Shown here: positions 17,303 through 26,421 of the stretch, piece by piece
Layout: every line of letters starts with the position of its first letter
Numbering within the stretch: the stretch's first letter is position 1
DNA from: DATFWC01 sp963777755
GTDB taxonomy: Bacteria; Pseudomonadota; Alphaproteobacteria; Rhizobiales; Xanthobacteraceae
Assembly (NCBI GenBank): GCA_963777755.1
Contig: CAVZSC010000032.1
Coordinates: forward strand, 186,001 to 250,000
Length of the DNA stretch: 64,000 nucleotides
Direction: 5' to 3'
The notes under the pieces: model-generated
Told to the model about the DNA's origin: nothing
Seen by the model: only the letters and a program-made list of their open reading frames with translations
Databases searched by the model: none
Translations under genes and position numbers: made by a program

Positions 17303-17614
17303 ATGGCCACCCTGGGGGAGCTCGCGCGCCTGATCCGCTCGAAGAACGCCGGGCCGTTCACGCTGACCTTCGACGTGATGTTCGACAGCGAGGACGCCTA
17401 TCGCAAGGTCCTCGCCGCGCGCGTGCTGACCAAGGCGAAGTTCGCCGCGCTCTACCAGGTGCCCGAGGAGGACATCCTGTTCTTCGAGCACGATGCCGCC
17501 AAGGCGATCAAGATCTCGATCCCGCGCCCCTATCCGCAGGGCAGCCGCGACGACGGCGACGCGTATGGCGGCCAGCAGCACGCGCTGCTGGTGGACCTCG
17601 CCATCCCGGACTGA
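17303..17614 (+). CDS. DUF4387 protein
   Basis: 103 residues with the family features LARLIRSKNAGPFTLTFDVMF at the N-terminus and the FEHDAAKAIKISIPRP region at about 66-81. It begins 3 bases after the AtuA-family stop. Pairs of AtuA-type and DUF4387 proteins recur in many genomes, sometimes fused, so the two probably form one enzyme. No catalytic mechanism is known. Confidence 0.85.
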   Translation: MATLGELARLIRSKNAGPFTLTFDVMFDSEDAYRKVLAARVLTKAKFAALYQVPEEDILFFEHDAAKAIKISIPRPYPQGSRDDGDAYGGQQHALLVDLAIPD

Positions 17615-17760
17615 CGCATTTTCCGATGAAATCGATACAGTCGGCAGGCGCGCGGCGAACGTGTGTCCCTTCTACAACGGTCGGCAATTTTGCTCCGCGT
17701 CGCTCGCGACGGCGCGCGACAGCGATTGACTCCAACCGAGGCCGCTTCCTAGCATCGGTG

Positions 17761-17934
17761 CGACGGTTCCCCTCGGGGATCAAAAGGGAACACGGTAAGG
17801 ACGATTCCTCGTCCTCAGCCGTGGCTGCCCCCGCAACTGTGAGCGGAGAGCCTTCCGCAAAAGAGCCACTGGGATCCGGCATCCCGGGAAGGCGATGGAA
17901 GGCGAGGACCCGCAAGCCAGGAGACCTGCCGTCG
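17761..17934 (+). promoter_or_regulatory. cobalamin riboswitch
   Basis: Adenosylcobalamin-type element with all the landmark segments in order: closing stem P1 CGACGG/CCGTCG (17761-17766 with 17929-17934), AAAGGGAACACGGT, the GCCCCCGCAACTGTGAGCGG core, GCCACTGGG, and the B12 box AAGCCAGGAGACCTGCC (17914-17930). It precedes the methyltransferase-btuBFCD operon and should repress it when cobalamin is plentiful. The 160-base leader after it holds further GC-rich hairpins that could be the expression platform. Confidence 0.96.
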
Positions 17935-18098
17935 ACCGTGGTCACGTGAGCTCGCCGGGCGGGGTGTCCCGATCGAGAAGGCCGCACCGAGGCGAGCCCG
18001 CACCAAGCGGGAAACGTACGGGGCGGCTCCTTCGCGGTGACGTCGAGACGTTTGCCGTGGGGCTTTGGGTGTCCGCCTTTCCCTTGAAGAGCCGGCCA

Positions 18099-18860
18099 GT
18101 GGCCGCCGAGTCGCCGGTTCAGCGCGCGGCCGCGCTGGGCCCGATCGATCCGGTTGCGATCTACGCCGCCGCCATCGACACCTCCGACTACGTCGCGCGT
18201 GTGGCGCCGCTCGTTCGCCGGCATGCGACGCCGGTCGGCGATCTGCTCGACGTCGGCGCCGGTGGCGGCCAGCTCGGACGCGCGCTGCGCGATGCGGATG
18301 GGCGCTGGACCGCCATCGAGCCGACGCCGAGCATGCGGGCGCGGCTGACCGCGCTCGACCGGCCGCCGACCATCATTGCGTCCGGCTGGGAGACGGCCGC
18401 GATCGGCAAGAATGAATTCGACACCGTGCTTGCCGCCAACATCGCGGCGCCGTTCGAGGATGCATCCGGTTTCCTCGCGCGCTGTCGCGCTTGGGCCCGC
18501 CGCACCGTGGTCTGGGTGCTGCCGGCGCAGCATGGCCCGCGCGGCATGATCCTGGCCGGCTGCCTGCCGGCACATTGGCACGGCGAAGACGAGACGCCGG
18601 GCGTGGACATCGTCCTGCGCGCGCTCTCGCCCGCCGAGCAGCCGCACGCTGTCGCGACATGCGACTGGACCTTCCGTTCCCTCGTCGACGACCTCGAGGC
18701 GATCTCCGCCTATCTCGCCGGCCGGCTCGGCTGGCCGCCGGACGACGCACGACGGGTCGAGATGGCCGCGCATCTGCGGCGGCAAGCCAGGCCCGATCCG
18801 CGCGGCCACCGCCTCGAAATCCCCCGGACATCCGCCGTTCTCGCATGGAGCGCGACGTGA
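18099..18860 (+). CDS. SAM-dependent methyltransferase-like protein of the B12 operon
   Basis: 253 residues from GTG 18099. Motif I is LLDVGAGGGQLGRAL (about 49-63), followed by the acidic IEP loop and the FDTVLAANIAAPFED strand region. The start is uncertain: GTGs at 18057 and 18069 are in frame, and GAAGAG before 18099 favours it. It is the first gene after the cobalamin riboswitch and its stop overlaps the btuB start by 4 bases (GTGA). No corrinoid-biosynthesis methyltransferase fits; a role in corrinoid uptake or remodelling is inferred from position only. Confidence 0.7.
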   Translation: MAAESPVQRAAALGPIDPVAIYAAAIDTSDYVARVAPLVRRHATPVGDLLDVGAGGGQLGRALRDADGRWTAIEPTPSMRARLTALDRPPTIIASGWETAAIGKNEFDTVLAANIAAPFEDASGFLARCRAWARRTVVWVLPAQHGPRGMILAGCLPAHWHGEDETPGVDIVLRALSPAEQPHAVATCDWTFRSLVDDLEAISAYLAGRLGWPPDDARRVEMAAHLRRQARPDPRGHRLEIPRTSAVLAWSAT

Positions 18861-20971
18861 GCACCCCCCTTCGTCATCTCGGGCTGGGCATCCTGCTATG
18901 GAGTTTCGTTGGCGTATCGCCGGCGTGGTCGCAGAATGTGAGGCTCGACGAGATCGTTGTGACCCCCACGTCACGGCTGGAACCGCGCAGCCGCTTCGCC
19001 GGCACCGTTCAGGTGATCGACAAAGAGGAGATCTTGCATTCCTCGGCGAAATCCGTGACCGACATCCTGGCCGAGAACGCCGTCGGCTTCCTGAGCGAAT
19101 GGACGGCGGGCCAGACCTCGCTCAACATTCGCGGCGCCGCGAGCGACGGACAGGGGCGCGACTTCCGCAGCCAGATCCTGGTGCTGATCAACGGTCATCG
19201 CGCCGGCACCGCCAACCTGTCGAAGCTGTCGCTCGCCGACGTCGAGCGGATCGAGATCGTACGCGGCCCCTCGTCGGTCATCTACGGCAGCCAGAACATG
19301 GGCGGGGTGATCAACATCATCATGAAGACCGGCCGCAGCGCACCCGGCACGTTCGTCCAGGGCAGCGCCGGATCCTGGGACCAGTACCAGGGCTGGATAC
19401 AGAATGGCGGCGTGCGTAACGGGGTCGACTGGTACGCCGGCCTGTCCGGCGGGACGCGCGGCGATTATCGCGTCGGCGGCGGCGCGCGCGAGCTCAACAC
19501 CAACTGGAACCGCGGCGGCGCGGCCGGCTCGTTCGGCTACCAGATCAACGAGACCAATCGGGTCGATTTCAACGCGCGCCAGGACGGCGTCTACAATACC
19601 GGCTTTCGCGGATCGGCCGCCAACATCTTCAACCAGGAGGACCGGTTCAACCGCTCGTTCGACTTCGCCTACCAGGGCCGGACCAAGGACAGCCAGCTCG
19701 ACTGGTACCTCCAGACCTACGGCGTGACCGACGTCGACGATTTCCGCTACTCGGTCCCGTCCGCCGGAACGACGGTCGACCACAACCGCCGCCAGCAGGA
19801 CATCGCCGGCGCCCGTTTCCAGCCCCGCGTGAGGCCGTTCGAGGGCAACGAGCTCCTGCTCGGCTGGGATACCGAACGGAGCTGGCTGCGCTCCGACCGG
19901 CTGCGCCGCCCGGCTGCGGCGTCCCCGCAGGACAACAACCAGTCCGAGGAGGTCAATGCGTTCTATTTCGACGACGCCCAGAGCCTGTTCGGGGACCGGC
20001 TCACCGTGCGCGGCGGCGTGCGCAAGACGTACGGCACCACCAGCTTCGACCCGACGCCGAACCTCACGAACCAGGTTCCGGGAACCAGGGACTACCAGGC
20101 GACGACCTATGCGACCGGGGCCACCTACCAGGCGCTCGACTGGCTGAGCTTCAGGGTCGGTGCGTCGTCGGGCTTCCGGGCGCCCACCGCGACCGACCTC
20201 GGCGCCAATTTCATCGCCACGCCGATCGGCAATTTCATCTTCGGCAACCCGGCGCTGCAGCCGGAAACGGCCGAGCAGATCGAGGCCGGCGCGACGGTCC
20301 TGTGGCGCAGCCTGCGGTTCGACGCCGTCGTGTTCCAGAACGTCATCAGCGACCGCATCACCACGCGGCGGCGCGGCACCACCAACATCTCCGACACCAT
20401 CAACAACCCGGGCGACATCATCGTGCAGGGCGTCGAGTTCCAGCTCGACGCCGACGTGTTCAAGACCTTCGCGGTCGATGCCGGGAGCTGGCGCTGGAAG
20501 GTGTTCGGCAACGGCTACTACAATTTCCACATGGTCGACGAGGGCGCGCCGGCGACCGCCAACACCACCAGGCCGCAGCGCATCTACGAGTACCAGGCGG
20601 GGATCGGCACGCGGTTCGGCCAGAATGGCGAGGCCTGGCGTCCCTGGTCGCTGCAGATCCTCGGCATCCTGCGCGGTCCGATGTGGTACGACACCGAGGA
20701 AGTGCTCCTGATCCCGCTGGGCGAGCCCAACAGCACCTTCATCCACCGCAAGAGCCCGTTCTGGGTGTGGAACCTGCGCGGCGAGATCGATGCCTTCCCG
20801 GGCGTCAGGTTCTTCGGGGCGGTGAACAACCTGTTCGACATCAACCAGCACCCGATCTTCATCGCGCTCGACCAGTTCCCTTGCATCGCGGGGCCGGCGT
20901 CGCAAAATGGCGCATGCGGAAATTCCATGCCGGGGCGCGAATTCCTCGTGGGGCTGCAAGGGCGGTTCTGA
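18857..20971 (+). CDS. btuB: TonB-dependent cobalamin receptor BtuB
   Basis: 704-residue outer-membrane receptor. A signal peptide (residues 1-25, ending PAWSQ) is followed by the TonB box DEIVVTP (31-37), a plug domain (VLINGHRAG, ERIEIVRGPSSVIYGSQNMGGVINI) and a 22-strand barrel ending in an aromatic F, as needed for assembly. GTG 18857 is chosen over ATG 18845 because GGAG lies six bases before it. The riboswitch and the BtuFCD genes make cobalamin the substrate. Its stop and the next start share a base (TGATG). Confidence 0.92.
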   Translation: MSTPLRHLGLGILLWSFVGVSPAWSQNVRLDEIVVTPTSRLEPRSRFAGTVQVIDKEEILHSSAKSVTDILAENAVGFLSEWTAGQTSLNIRGAASDGQGRDFRSQILVLINGHRAGTANLSKLSLADVERIEIVRGPSSVIYGSQNMGGVINIIMKTGRSAPGTFVQGSAGSWDQYQGWIQNGGVRNGVDWYAGLSGGTRGDYRVGGGARELNTNWNRGGAAGSFGYQINETNRVDFNARQDGVYNTGFRGSAANIFNQEDRFNRSFDFAYQGRTKDSQLDWYLQTYGVTDVDDFRYSVPSAGTTVDHNRRQQDIAGARFQPRVRPFEGNELLLGWDTERSWLRSDRLRRPAAASPQDNNQSEEVNAFYFDDAQSLFGDRLTVRGGVRKTYGTTSFDPTPNLTNQVPGTRDYQATTYATGATYQALDWLSFRVGASSGFRAPTATDLGANFIATPIGNFIFGNPALQPETAEQIEAGATVLWRSLRFDAVVFQNVISDRITTRRRGTTNISDTINNPGDIIVQGVEFQLDADVFKTFAVDAGSWRWKVFGNGYYNFHMVDEGAPATANTTRPQRIYEYQAGIGTRFGQNGEAWRPWSLQILGILRGPMWYDTEEVLLIPLGEPNSTFIHRKSPFWVWNLRGEIDAFPGVRFFGAVNNLFDINQHPIFIALDQFPCIAGPASQNGACGNSMPGREFLVGLQGRF

Positions 20972-21861
20972 TGCGCGGGGGCGCCGTGCTGGCGACCGTT
21001 GCGTCCCTGCTGTCGGGCATCGTATCCGCGCACGCGCAGCCGATCGTTGTCCGCGATGCGTTCGATCGCACGGTGGAGCTGCGCGACGTTCCGCACCGCA
21101 TCGTCACCGTGTTCGCCTCCAACACCGAGCTCGTCGCCGCGCTCGGGCTCGTCGACCGCATCGTCGGCGTCGAAGCCTATACGCGCTATCCGCCGGAGGT
21201 CGTCGGCAAGCCGCTGATCGGCGGCCGGCTTGGGTTCTCGGTCGATGCCGTGGTCGGGCTGCGCCCCGATCTCGTGGTCCTCACGCCCGCCCGCCAGGCT
21301 GCCCACCAGTTGCTCGATCCGATGGAGCGGCTCGGGGTCCCGGCCATGGTGCTGCTGCAGCGGAGCGTCGCCGAGATCATCGGCAATGTCCGCCTGCTCG
21401 GGCGCGCGACCGGCGTGCCGGAACGGGGCGAGGCGCTCGCCGATGCGTTGCAGTCGCGCCTGGCGCGCGTGAGCGCGCGGGTGGCTGGCCTCGAGCCGCC
21501 CCGCGTCGTGATGATCACCGGCCGGCTGGGCAACGGGCTCCTGCTGGTGGCGCGGCCCGCGACCTATACGGGCGACGCCATCGCGTTGGCGGGCGCACGC
21601 TTCGCCCACGCCGGCAACCTCATCGCGCAGATCTCGCCCGAGGCCATCCTGGCTGCCGATCCCGACGTGCTCCTCTATGCGGGCACGGATGCGGAGCTCG
21701 CCGATCTGATCCGGCGTCCCGGCTGGTCCGCCATGCGGGCGGTGACGGCGGGCCGCGCGCATACGGTGCGGCGGGCCGAGCTGCTCATCCCCGGGCCGCG
21801 CACCATCGACGGGATCGAGCGGCTCGCCGCCTTGCTGCATCCCACGGCGCCAGCGCAATGA
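20971..21861 (+). CDS. btuF: periplasmic cobalamin-binding protein BtuF
   Basis: 296 residues: signal peptide to about residue 25 (SAHAQ), then the class III binding-protein fold with VVRDAFDRTVELRDVPHRIVT, a sequence typical of BtuF/FhuD proteins, and DPDVLLYAG near the end. It carries vitamin B12 from BtuB to the BtuC permease. Start and stop are shared or overlapping with btuB and btuC (TGATG, ATGA). Confidence 0.9.
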   Translation: MRGGAVLATVASLLSGIVSAHAQPIVVRDAFDRTVELRDVPHRIVTVFASNTELVAALGLVDRIVGVEAYTRYPPEVVGKPLIGGRLGFSVDAVVGLRPDLVVLTPARQAAHQLLDPMERLGVPAMVLLQRSVAEIIGNVRLLGRATGVPERGEALADALQSRLARVSARVAGLEPPRVVMITGRLGNGLLLVARPATYTGDAIALAGARFAHAGNLIAQISPEAILAADPDVLLYAGTDAELADLIRRPGWSAMRAVTAGRAHTVRRAELLIPGPRTIDGIERLAALLHPTAPAQ

Positions 21862-22838
21862 AGCCCTGGCTCATCCTCTCGCTCGCGCTCCTTGCTGCCC
21901 TCGTGCTGGCGGCATGCGCAGGGCACGATTGGGCGAGCCCGGCCGACCTCGGGCGCGCGCTCGCGGGCGACAGCGCCATGCGCAACCGGCTCCTGCTCGA
22001 ATGGCGGCTGCCGCGCGTCATGGCGGCCGCGCTCGTCGGCGCCCTGCTCGGGCTCGGCGGCGCGGTGTTCCAGGGCGTCTTCCGCAACCCGCTGGCCGAG
22101 CCGTACCTGCTCGGCTCCGCCGGCGGAGCCGGGCTCGGCGCGACCGTCGCGCTCCTGGTTCCGCTCGGCGTGTCGCAGTCGCTCGTACTGCCGGTGCTGG
22201 CCTTCGCCGGCGCCTGGGGCGCAACCGTGATCGTCCTGGCGATCGCGCGCGTCGCCGGCGCGGTCGACGCCGCCGGCATGCTGCTCGCCGGCGTCGCGGT
22301 CGCGGCCGTGCTCGGCGCGCTGCGTTCGTTCCTCATGCTGGCGCTGTCGGACGAGACCGTGAGCCTGCAGATCGTGCTCAGCTGGGTGCTCGGCGGTGTC
22401 CAGACTCCGACCTGGACGACGCTCGCCCTCCTGGCGCTGATCTCCGCCTTCTGCCTCGGCCTCACGCTCTGGCTGGCACGCGGACTGGACGTGCTCGGCC
22501 TCGGCGACGCCGTGGCGTTCTCGTTCGGGCTCGACGTGCGGCGCTTCGTGGCGCTCGCGGTGCTCGCCGGCTCCGTCGTGGTGGCGGCCGCGGTCGCGTT
22601 CGGCGGGCTCGTGGCGTTCGTCGGGCTGGCGGCGCCGCATATCGGGCGCTGGCTCGTCGGGCCGCTGCATCGCCGCCTGCTGCCCGCCTCGGCGCTCACC
22701 GGCGCCTGCATCGTCACCGTCGCCGACGCGATCGCGCGCTCCGCCCTGCCGCCGTCGGAAATCCCGCTCGGGCTGGTGACGGCGGCCGCCGGCGGCCCGT
22801 TCTTCATCCTGCTGCTCGCCCGGACTCTTCGCCGATGA
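21858..22838 (+). CDS. btuC: cobalamin ABC permease BtuC
   Basis: A 326-residue FecCD-family permease with about ten helices. The family signatures are RLPRVMAAALVGALLGLGGAVFQ split at about 52-74 and the FVGLAAPHIGR coupling helix at about 254-264. It begins within the btuF stop (ATGA overlap) and ends the same way on btuD. It forms a homodimer in the inner membrane. Confidence 0.92.
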   Translation: MKPWLILSLALLAALVLAACAGHDWASPADLGRALAGDSAMRNRLLLEWRLPRVMAAALVGALLGLGGAVFQGVFRNPLAEPYLLGSAGGAGLGATVALLVPLGVSQSLVLPVLAFAGAWGATVIVLAIARVAGAVDAAGMLLAGVAVAAVLGALRSFLMLALSDETVSLQIVLSWVLGGVQTPTWTTLALLALISAFCLGLTLWLARGLDVLGLGDAVAFSFGLDVRRFVALAVLAGSVVVAAAVAFGGLVAFVGLAAPHIGRWLVGPLHRRLLPASALTGACIVTVADAIARSALPPSEIPLGLVTAAAGGPFFILLLARTLRR

Positions 22839-23575
22839 CCCGTCTCGTCGCCGATCGCCTGTCGCTCGCCCTGGGCCGCACGCCCGTGCTGCACGACGTG
22901 TCACTGTCGCTGGCCCCAAGCGAATCGGTCGCGGTGATCGGACCCAACGGCGCCGGCAAGTCGATGCTGCTGAAAGCGCTCGCCGGCATCGTGCGGCCGA
23001 CCGCCGGGCAGGTGCGGATCGACGATCAATCGCTGGCTGAGCTCTCCGGTCGCGCGCGCGCGGAAAAAATCGCCTACCTGCCGCAAAGCTTCGAGCCGCA
23101 TTGGGACCTGCGCGTCCTCGATTTCGTCGAGCTCGGCGCCGCGCGCGCGGGCGCTGCCGGCCGGGACGCAATCGATGTGGCGATCGAACGGTTCGAGCTG
23201 GCGGCGATCCGTGACCGGCGCTGGTCGACGCTGTCGGGCGGCGAGCGGGCGCGCGTGCTGCTCGCCATGGTGCTCGCCCCCGACCCGCCGCTGCTGCTCG
23301 CCGACGAGCCGGGCGCGAGCCTCGACATCCGCCATCGCCTGGACATGGTCGAGGCCCTCCTTCACCCGGCGAGCCCGCGCCTCTGCGTCGTCGTCATGCA
23401 CGACCTCGAGCTCGCGTTCCGCTTCTTCGCGCGTGTGATCGTCATCGTCGCCGGCCGCATCGTCGCCGACGGCCCGGCGCGCGCGCTCATCGACGATCCC
23501 CGCCTCGACGCCGCCTTCGGCGTGCGCTTCGAGCGGCTGGCGACGCCGCACGGCGTCGTGCTGCGGGCGACGTGA
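22835..23575 (+). CDS. btuD: cobalamin ABC ATPase BtuD
   Basis: 246 residues: Walker A GPNGAGKS (36-43), signature LSGGE at about 131-135, Walker B LLLADEPGASLD at about 151-162, switch MHDLEL. Walker A continues with Met instead of the usual Thr after Ser43, and the signature reads ERARV instead of ERQRV. Both are tolerated changes but unlike most relatives. It is the last gene of the B12 operon and converges with the Mo/W-type operon, with a 2-base gap. Confidence 0.9.
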   Translation: MTRLVADRLSLALGRTPVLHDVSLSLAPSESVAVIGPNGAGKSMLLKALAGIVRPTAGQVRIDDQSLAELSGRARAEKIAYLPQSFEPHWDLRVLDFVELGAARAGAAGRDAIDVAIERFELAAIRDRRWSTLSGGERARVLLAMVLAPDPPLLLADEPGASLDIRHRLDMVEALLHPASPRLCVVVMHDLELAFRFFARVIVIVAGRIVADGPARALIDDPRLDAAFGVRFERLATPHGVVLRAT

Positions 23576-23577
23576 GG

Positions 23578-24363
23578 CTACGTGCCCGCCGCGATCCTCC
23601 CCGGCAGGAAGGCGGTCGCGCCGGTGTGCGCGTCCATGACCGTCTCGATCGGCGCCAGGTACAGCTTCTCCAGCTGCGCGCGGGTGAGCACGCTGGCGAC
23701 CGGCCCCTCGGCGGTGCAGGTGCCGTCGCGCAGCAGGTAGGCGCGGTCGGCGACCCGCAGCGCGTGGTTCGGGTCGTGGGTGGTGAACAGGACGCCGTGG
23801 CCGGAGGCGGCGAGCGCGCGCATCTCGTGCAGCACCTTGCCCTGGTTGCCGAAATCGAGGCTCGCGGTCGGCTCGTCGAGCACGATGAACTGCGGCTCCT
23901 GGGCGAGCGCGCGGGCGAGCAAGACAAGTTGACGTTCGCCGCCGGAGATCATCGTGTAGGGCCGCGCCGCCAGTGCCGCGATGCCGAAGCGCTCGAGCAC
24001 CGCGGCTGCCACCGCACGGTCGTGCGCGGTCGGCCGGCTGAACAGGTTGCCGTGCGCGGTGCGGCCCATCAGCACCACCGCCTCGACCGGAAACGCGAAG
24101 GTCGCGACATGCACCTGCGGCACGTAGGCGATCAGCTTGGCGCGCTCGCGGATTGAGCGCGCCTGCAAGGCCCGCCCGTCGAGCCGCACCTCGCCGACCT
24201 TGGGCGCGAGCAGGCCGAGCAGCGTCTTGAGCAGCGTGGTCTTGCCGCCGCCGTTCGGGCCGAGCAGCGCCAGCACCTCGCCCTTGCCGAGCGCCACGTC
24301 GAGCCCGCTGCCGACCGTGTGGTCGGGATAGCCGATGGTCAGCCCGCGCCCTTCCAGGATCAT
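23578..24363 (-). CDS. ABC ATPase, FepC/MolC type
   Basis: 261 residues: Walker A GPNGGGKTT at about 35-43, QVHVATFAFPVEAVVLMGR at the Q-loop, signature ISGGERQ at about 137-143, Walker B FIVLDEPTASLD at about 158-169, switch HDPNHA. It starts inside the permease stop (ATGA). The subfamily serves iron-siderophore, B12 and molybdate (MolC) importers. It is co-oriented and contiguous with tupBCA, so molybdate/tungstate is the preferred reading. Confidence 0.88.
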   Translation of the reverse strand: MILEGRGLTIGYPDHTVGSGLDVALGKGEVLALLGPNGGGKTTLLKTLLGLLAPKVGEVRLDGRALQARSIRERAKLIAYVPQVHVATFAFPVEAVVLMGRTAHGNLFSRPTAHDRAVAAAVLERFGIAALAARPYTMISGGERQLVLLARALAQEPQFIVLDEPTASLDFGNQGKVLHEMRALAASGHGVLFTTHDPNHALRVADRAYLLRDGTCTAEGPVASVLTRAQLEKLYLAPIETVMDAHTGATAFLPGRIAAGT

Positions 24364-25373
24364 GACCAGGTCTTCTGCACGCTGGCGAGCAACCAGATGA
24401 AGAACGGCGTGCCGATCACCGCCGTCAGGATGCCGAGCGGGACCTCCACCTGCGCCATGGTGCGCGCCATCGTGTCGATCAGCAGCAGGTAGCCGGCGCC
24501 GAGGATCGCCGCCGTCGGCAGAAGCCGGGCGAAATCCGGCCCGACCAGCGAGCGGGCGAGATGCGGCACCACGAGGCCGACCCAGCCGATGATGCCGGCG
24601 GTGGCGACGCTCGCCGAAGTGACGAGGGTGGCGGCGGCGACGATGGCGACGCGCAGCGGCCCGGTGGCGACGCCGAGCGCGCGCGCCTCCTCGTCGGGGA
24701 GCGACATCACGTTCATGCGCCAGCGCAGCGCGACCAGCACGACGGTCCCGAGCGCCACCGGCCCGAGCAGCGGCATGAGATCGGAGACCGTGGTGGCGGC
24801 AAGGCTGCCGAGCAGCCAGAACGTCATGGCGGGGAGCTGGTTGTACGGGTCGGCGAGATATTTGACCATCCCGACGCCGGCGCCGAGCAGCGCGCCGATG
24901 ACGACACCGGTGAGCACCAGCACCAGGATCGGGTCGCGCGAGCGCACTGCCGAGCCGATCGCGTAGACGGCGGCGACCGCGATGAGGCCGCCGATGAAGG
25001 CGAGCGCCTGGATCGCCAGCACCCCGACGGAAATGAAAATGCCGATGACAGCGCCGAGCGCCGCGCCCGACGAGGCGCCGAGGATGTCGGGCGACACCAG
25101 CGGGTTGCGGAACAGGCCCTGGAACGCCGTGCCGGCCACCGCGAGCGCGCCGCCGACCAGCACGGCGGCGAGCACGCGCGGCCCGCGCACCTGCAGGATC
25201 ACGCTCTCGACCGCGGGCGCGACGTCGGCGCGAGTGCCCGACGCCTTGGCGAACAGCACGTGGACGAGATCGCCTAAGCCCACCGGATAACGCCCCACCG
25301 TGAAGGCGAGCAAAAGGCCGGCGAGCAGCACGCCGAGCGCAATGGCGAGACCGGGCAGCGGGGAGCGGGTCAT
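24360..25373 (-). CDS. ABC permease, FecCD/MolB type
   Basis: A 337-residue permease with about ten helices and the family marks RGPRVLAAVLVGGALAVAGTAFQ (split, about 65-87) and WVGLVVPHLARSLVG at about 263-277. It is the same fold as BtuC but belongs to the opposite-strand operon. Twelve bases separate it from the binding protein gene upstream. It forms a homodimeric channel with the ATPase at 23578. Confidence 0.9.
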   Translation of the reverse strand: MTRSPLPGLAIALGVLLAGLLLAFTVGRYPVGLGDLVHVLFAKASGTRADVAPAVESVILQVRGPRVLAAVLVGGALAVAGTAFQGLFRNPLVSPDILGASSGAALGAVIGIFISVGVLAIQALAFIGGLIAVAAVYAIGSAVRSRDPILVLVLTGVVIGALLGAGVGMVKYLADPYNQLPAMTFWLLGSLAATTVSDLMPLLGPVALGTVVLVALRWRMNVMSLPDEEARALGVATGPLRVAIVAAATLVTSASVATAGIIGWVGLVVPHLARSLVGPDFARLLPTAAILGAGYLLLIDTMARTMAQVEVPLGILTAVIGTPFFIWLLASVQKTWS

Positions 25374-25385
25374 CCCTCCGTTGTA

Positions 25386-26411
25386 TCAGTCCCGCCCAGC
25401 CAGCACATGGTCGATCTGCGCGTCGCTCGGCGCCACGTGATAGAAGCGCCGGTAGAAGTCGCGTGTGAGCTCGCGCAGATCCTCGGCAAAACGCTCCGGA
25501 TAGAGGATCTTGGCGAGCCACCACAGGCCGATCAGGCGGTTGACGCAGGGCGGGAAATCGACCCAGCCGAACGGCATCTTGGGCGAGAGATGCACGCGGC
25601 CGTCGCGCACCGCCTTGACGGCGGCCCACGCGGGATCGCTGCGCACGCTCGCGGCGAAGTCGCGGTCGATGGTGACGATCACGTCCGGGTTCCACAACAG
25701 GACCTGCTCGATCGACACGGTGGCGAGCCCGCCGCGCGTGTCGGCGGCGACGTTGCGCGCGATGAGCTCGATCGTCTCCACGTTGATCGATCCGCCGAGC
25801 CCGGTCTCCAGCCCGCGCGGCCCGCGCGCGTAGTAGACGCGCGCGCGGCGCTCGGCAGGAATGTCGGCAGTGCGCTCGTTGATCGTTGCAAGCGTGCGGC
25901 GCGTATAGGCAGCATGCTCCTCGGCGTCGGCCTCGCGTCCGATGAGCTGACCGAGCGTCTCGTAGGCCGTGGCGGTGGCGTCGAAGCGCCCGTCGAGCAG
26001 CGCGTAGGGGATGCCGGTCTGCTCCTGCACGCGCCCGGCGAGCGACACGAAGGTCGGGCTGGTCGAACCGACGTCGAGGATGAGGTCGGGCTTGAGCGCG
26101 AGCACCACCTCGAGGTTGGCGGTGTTGCCGCGGCCGGTGATGCGCCCGATCTCCGGCCGCGCGCAGATGTCGGGCAGCATGTAGACGCATTCTTCGCGCC
26201 GGTTGGCGCGCGGCCAGCCGATCAGCAGCTGCGGCGCCAATGTATAAAGCAGGATCGCGGCCGGCGGCCCGGCGGGGAACACGCGCGTCACGCGCGCCGG
26301 CACCGGCACGGCGCGGCCGGCGGAATCCGCCACCGTGGCACTGCGCCCGGCGCGCGGCAGAAGGGCGGACGCCGCGAGGCCGGCGACGACGGTTCGGCGA
26401 TCGATGCGCAT
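25386..26411 (-). CDS. class III substrate-binding protein, MolA/FecB-like
   Basis: 341 residues with a Tat-like leader (MRIDRRTVVAGLAASALL). The mature part has IGWPRANRREE, LKPDLILDVGS, and the C-terminal PFGWVDFPPCVNRLIGLWWLAKILYPE. That ending is found in MolA-type and some iron-complex binding proteins. Position after tupA and a ModA-like gene supports an oxyanion (molybdate/tungstate) ligand; an iron chelate remains possible. Confidence 0.8.
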   Translation of the reverse strand: MRIDRRTVVAGLAASALLPRAGRSATVADSAGRAVPVPARVTRVFPAGPPAAILLYTLAPQLLIGWPRANRREECVYMLPDICARPEIGRITGRGNTANLEVVLALKPDLILDVGSTSPTFVSLAGRVQEQTGIPYALLDGRFDATATAYETLGQLIGREADAEEHAAYTRRTLATINERTADIPAERRARVYYARGPRGLETGLGGSINVETIELIARNVAADTRGGLATVSIEQVLLWNPDVIVTIDRDFAASVRSDPAWAAVKAVRDGRVHLSPKMPFGWVDFPPCVNRLIGLWWLAKILYPERFAEDLRELTRDFYRRFYHVAPSDAQIDHVLAGRD

Positions 26412-26421
26412 GTCGTTCTAT

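Noticed and set aside
18971..20959. A 662-codon antisense frame within btuB
   Set aside because: btuB has signal peptide, TonB box, plug and barrel on the plus strand with riboswitch control; the antisense frame is a shadow.
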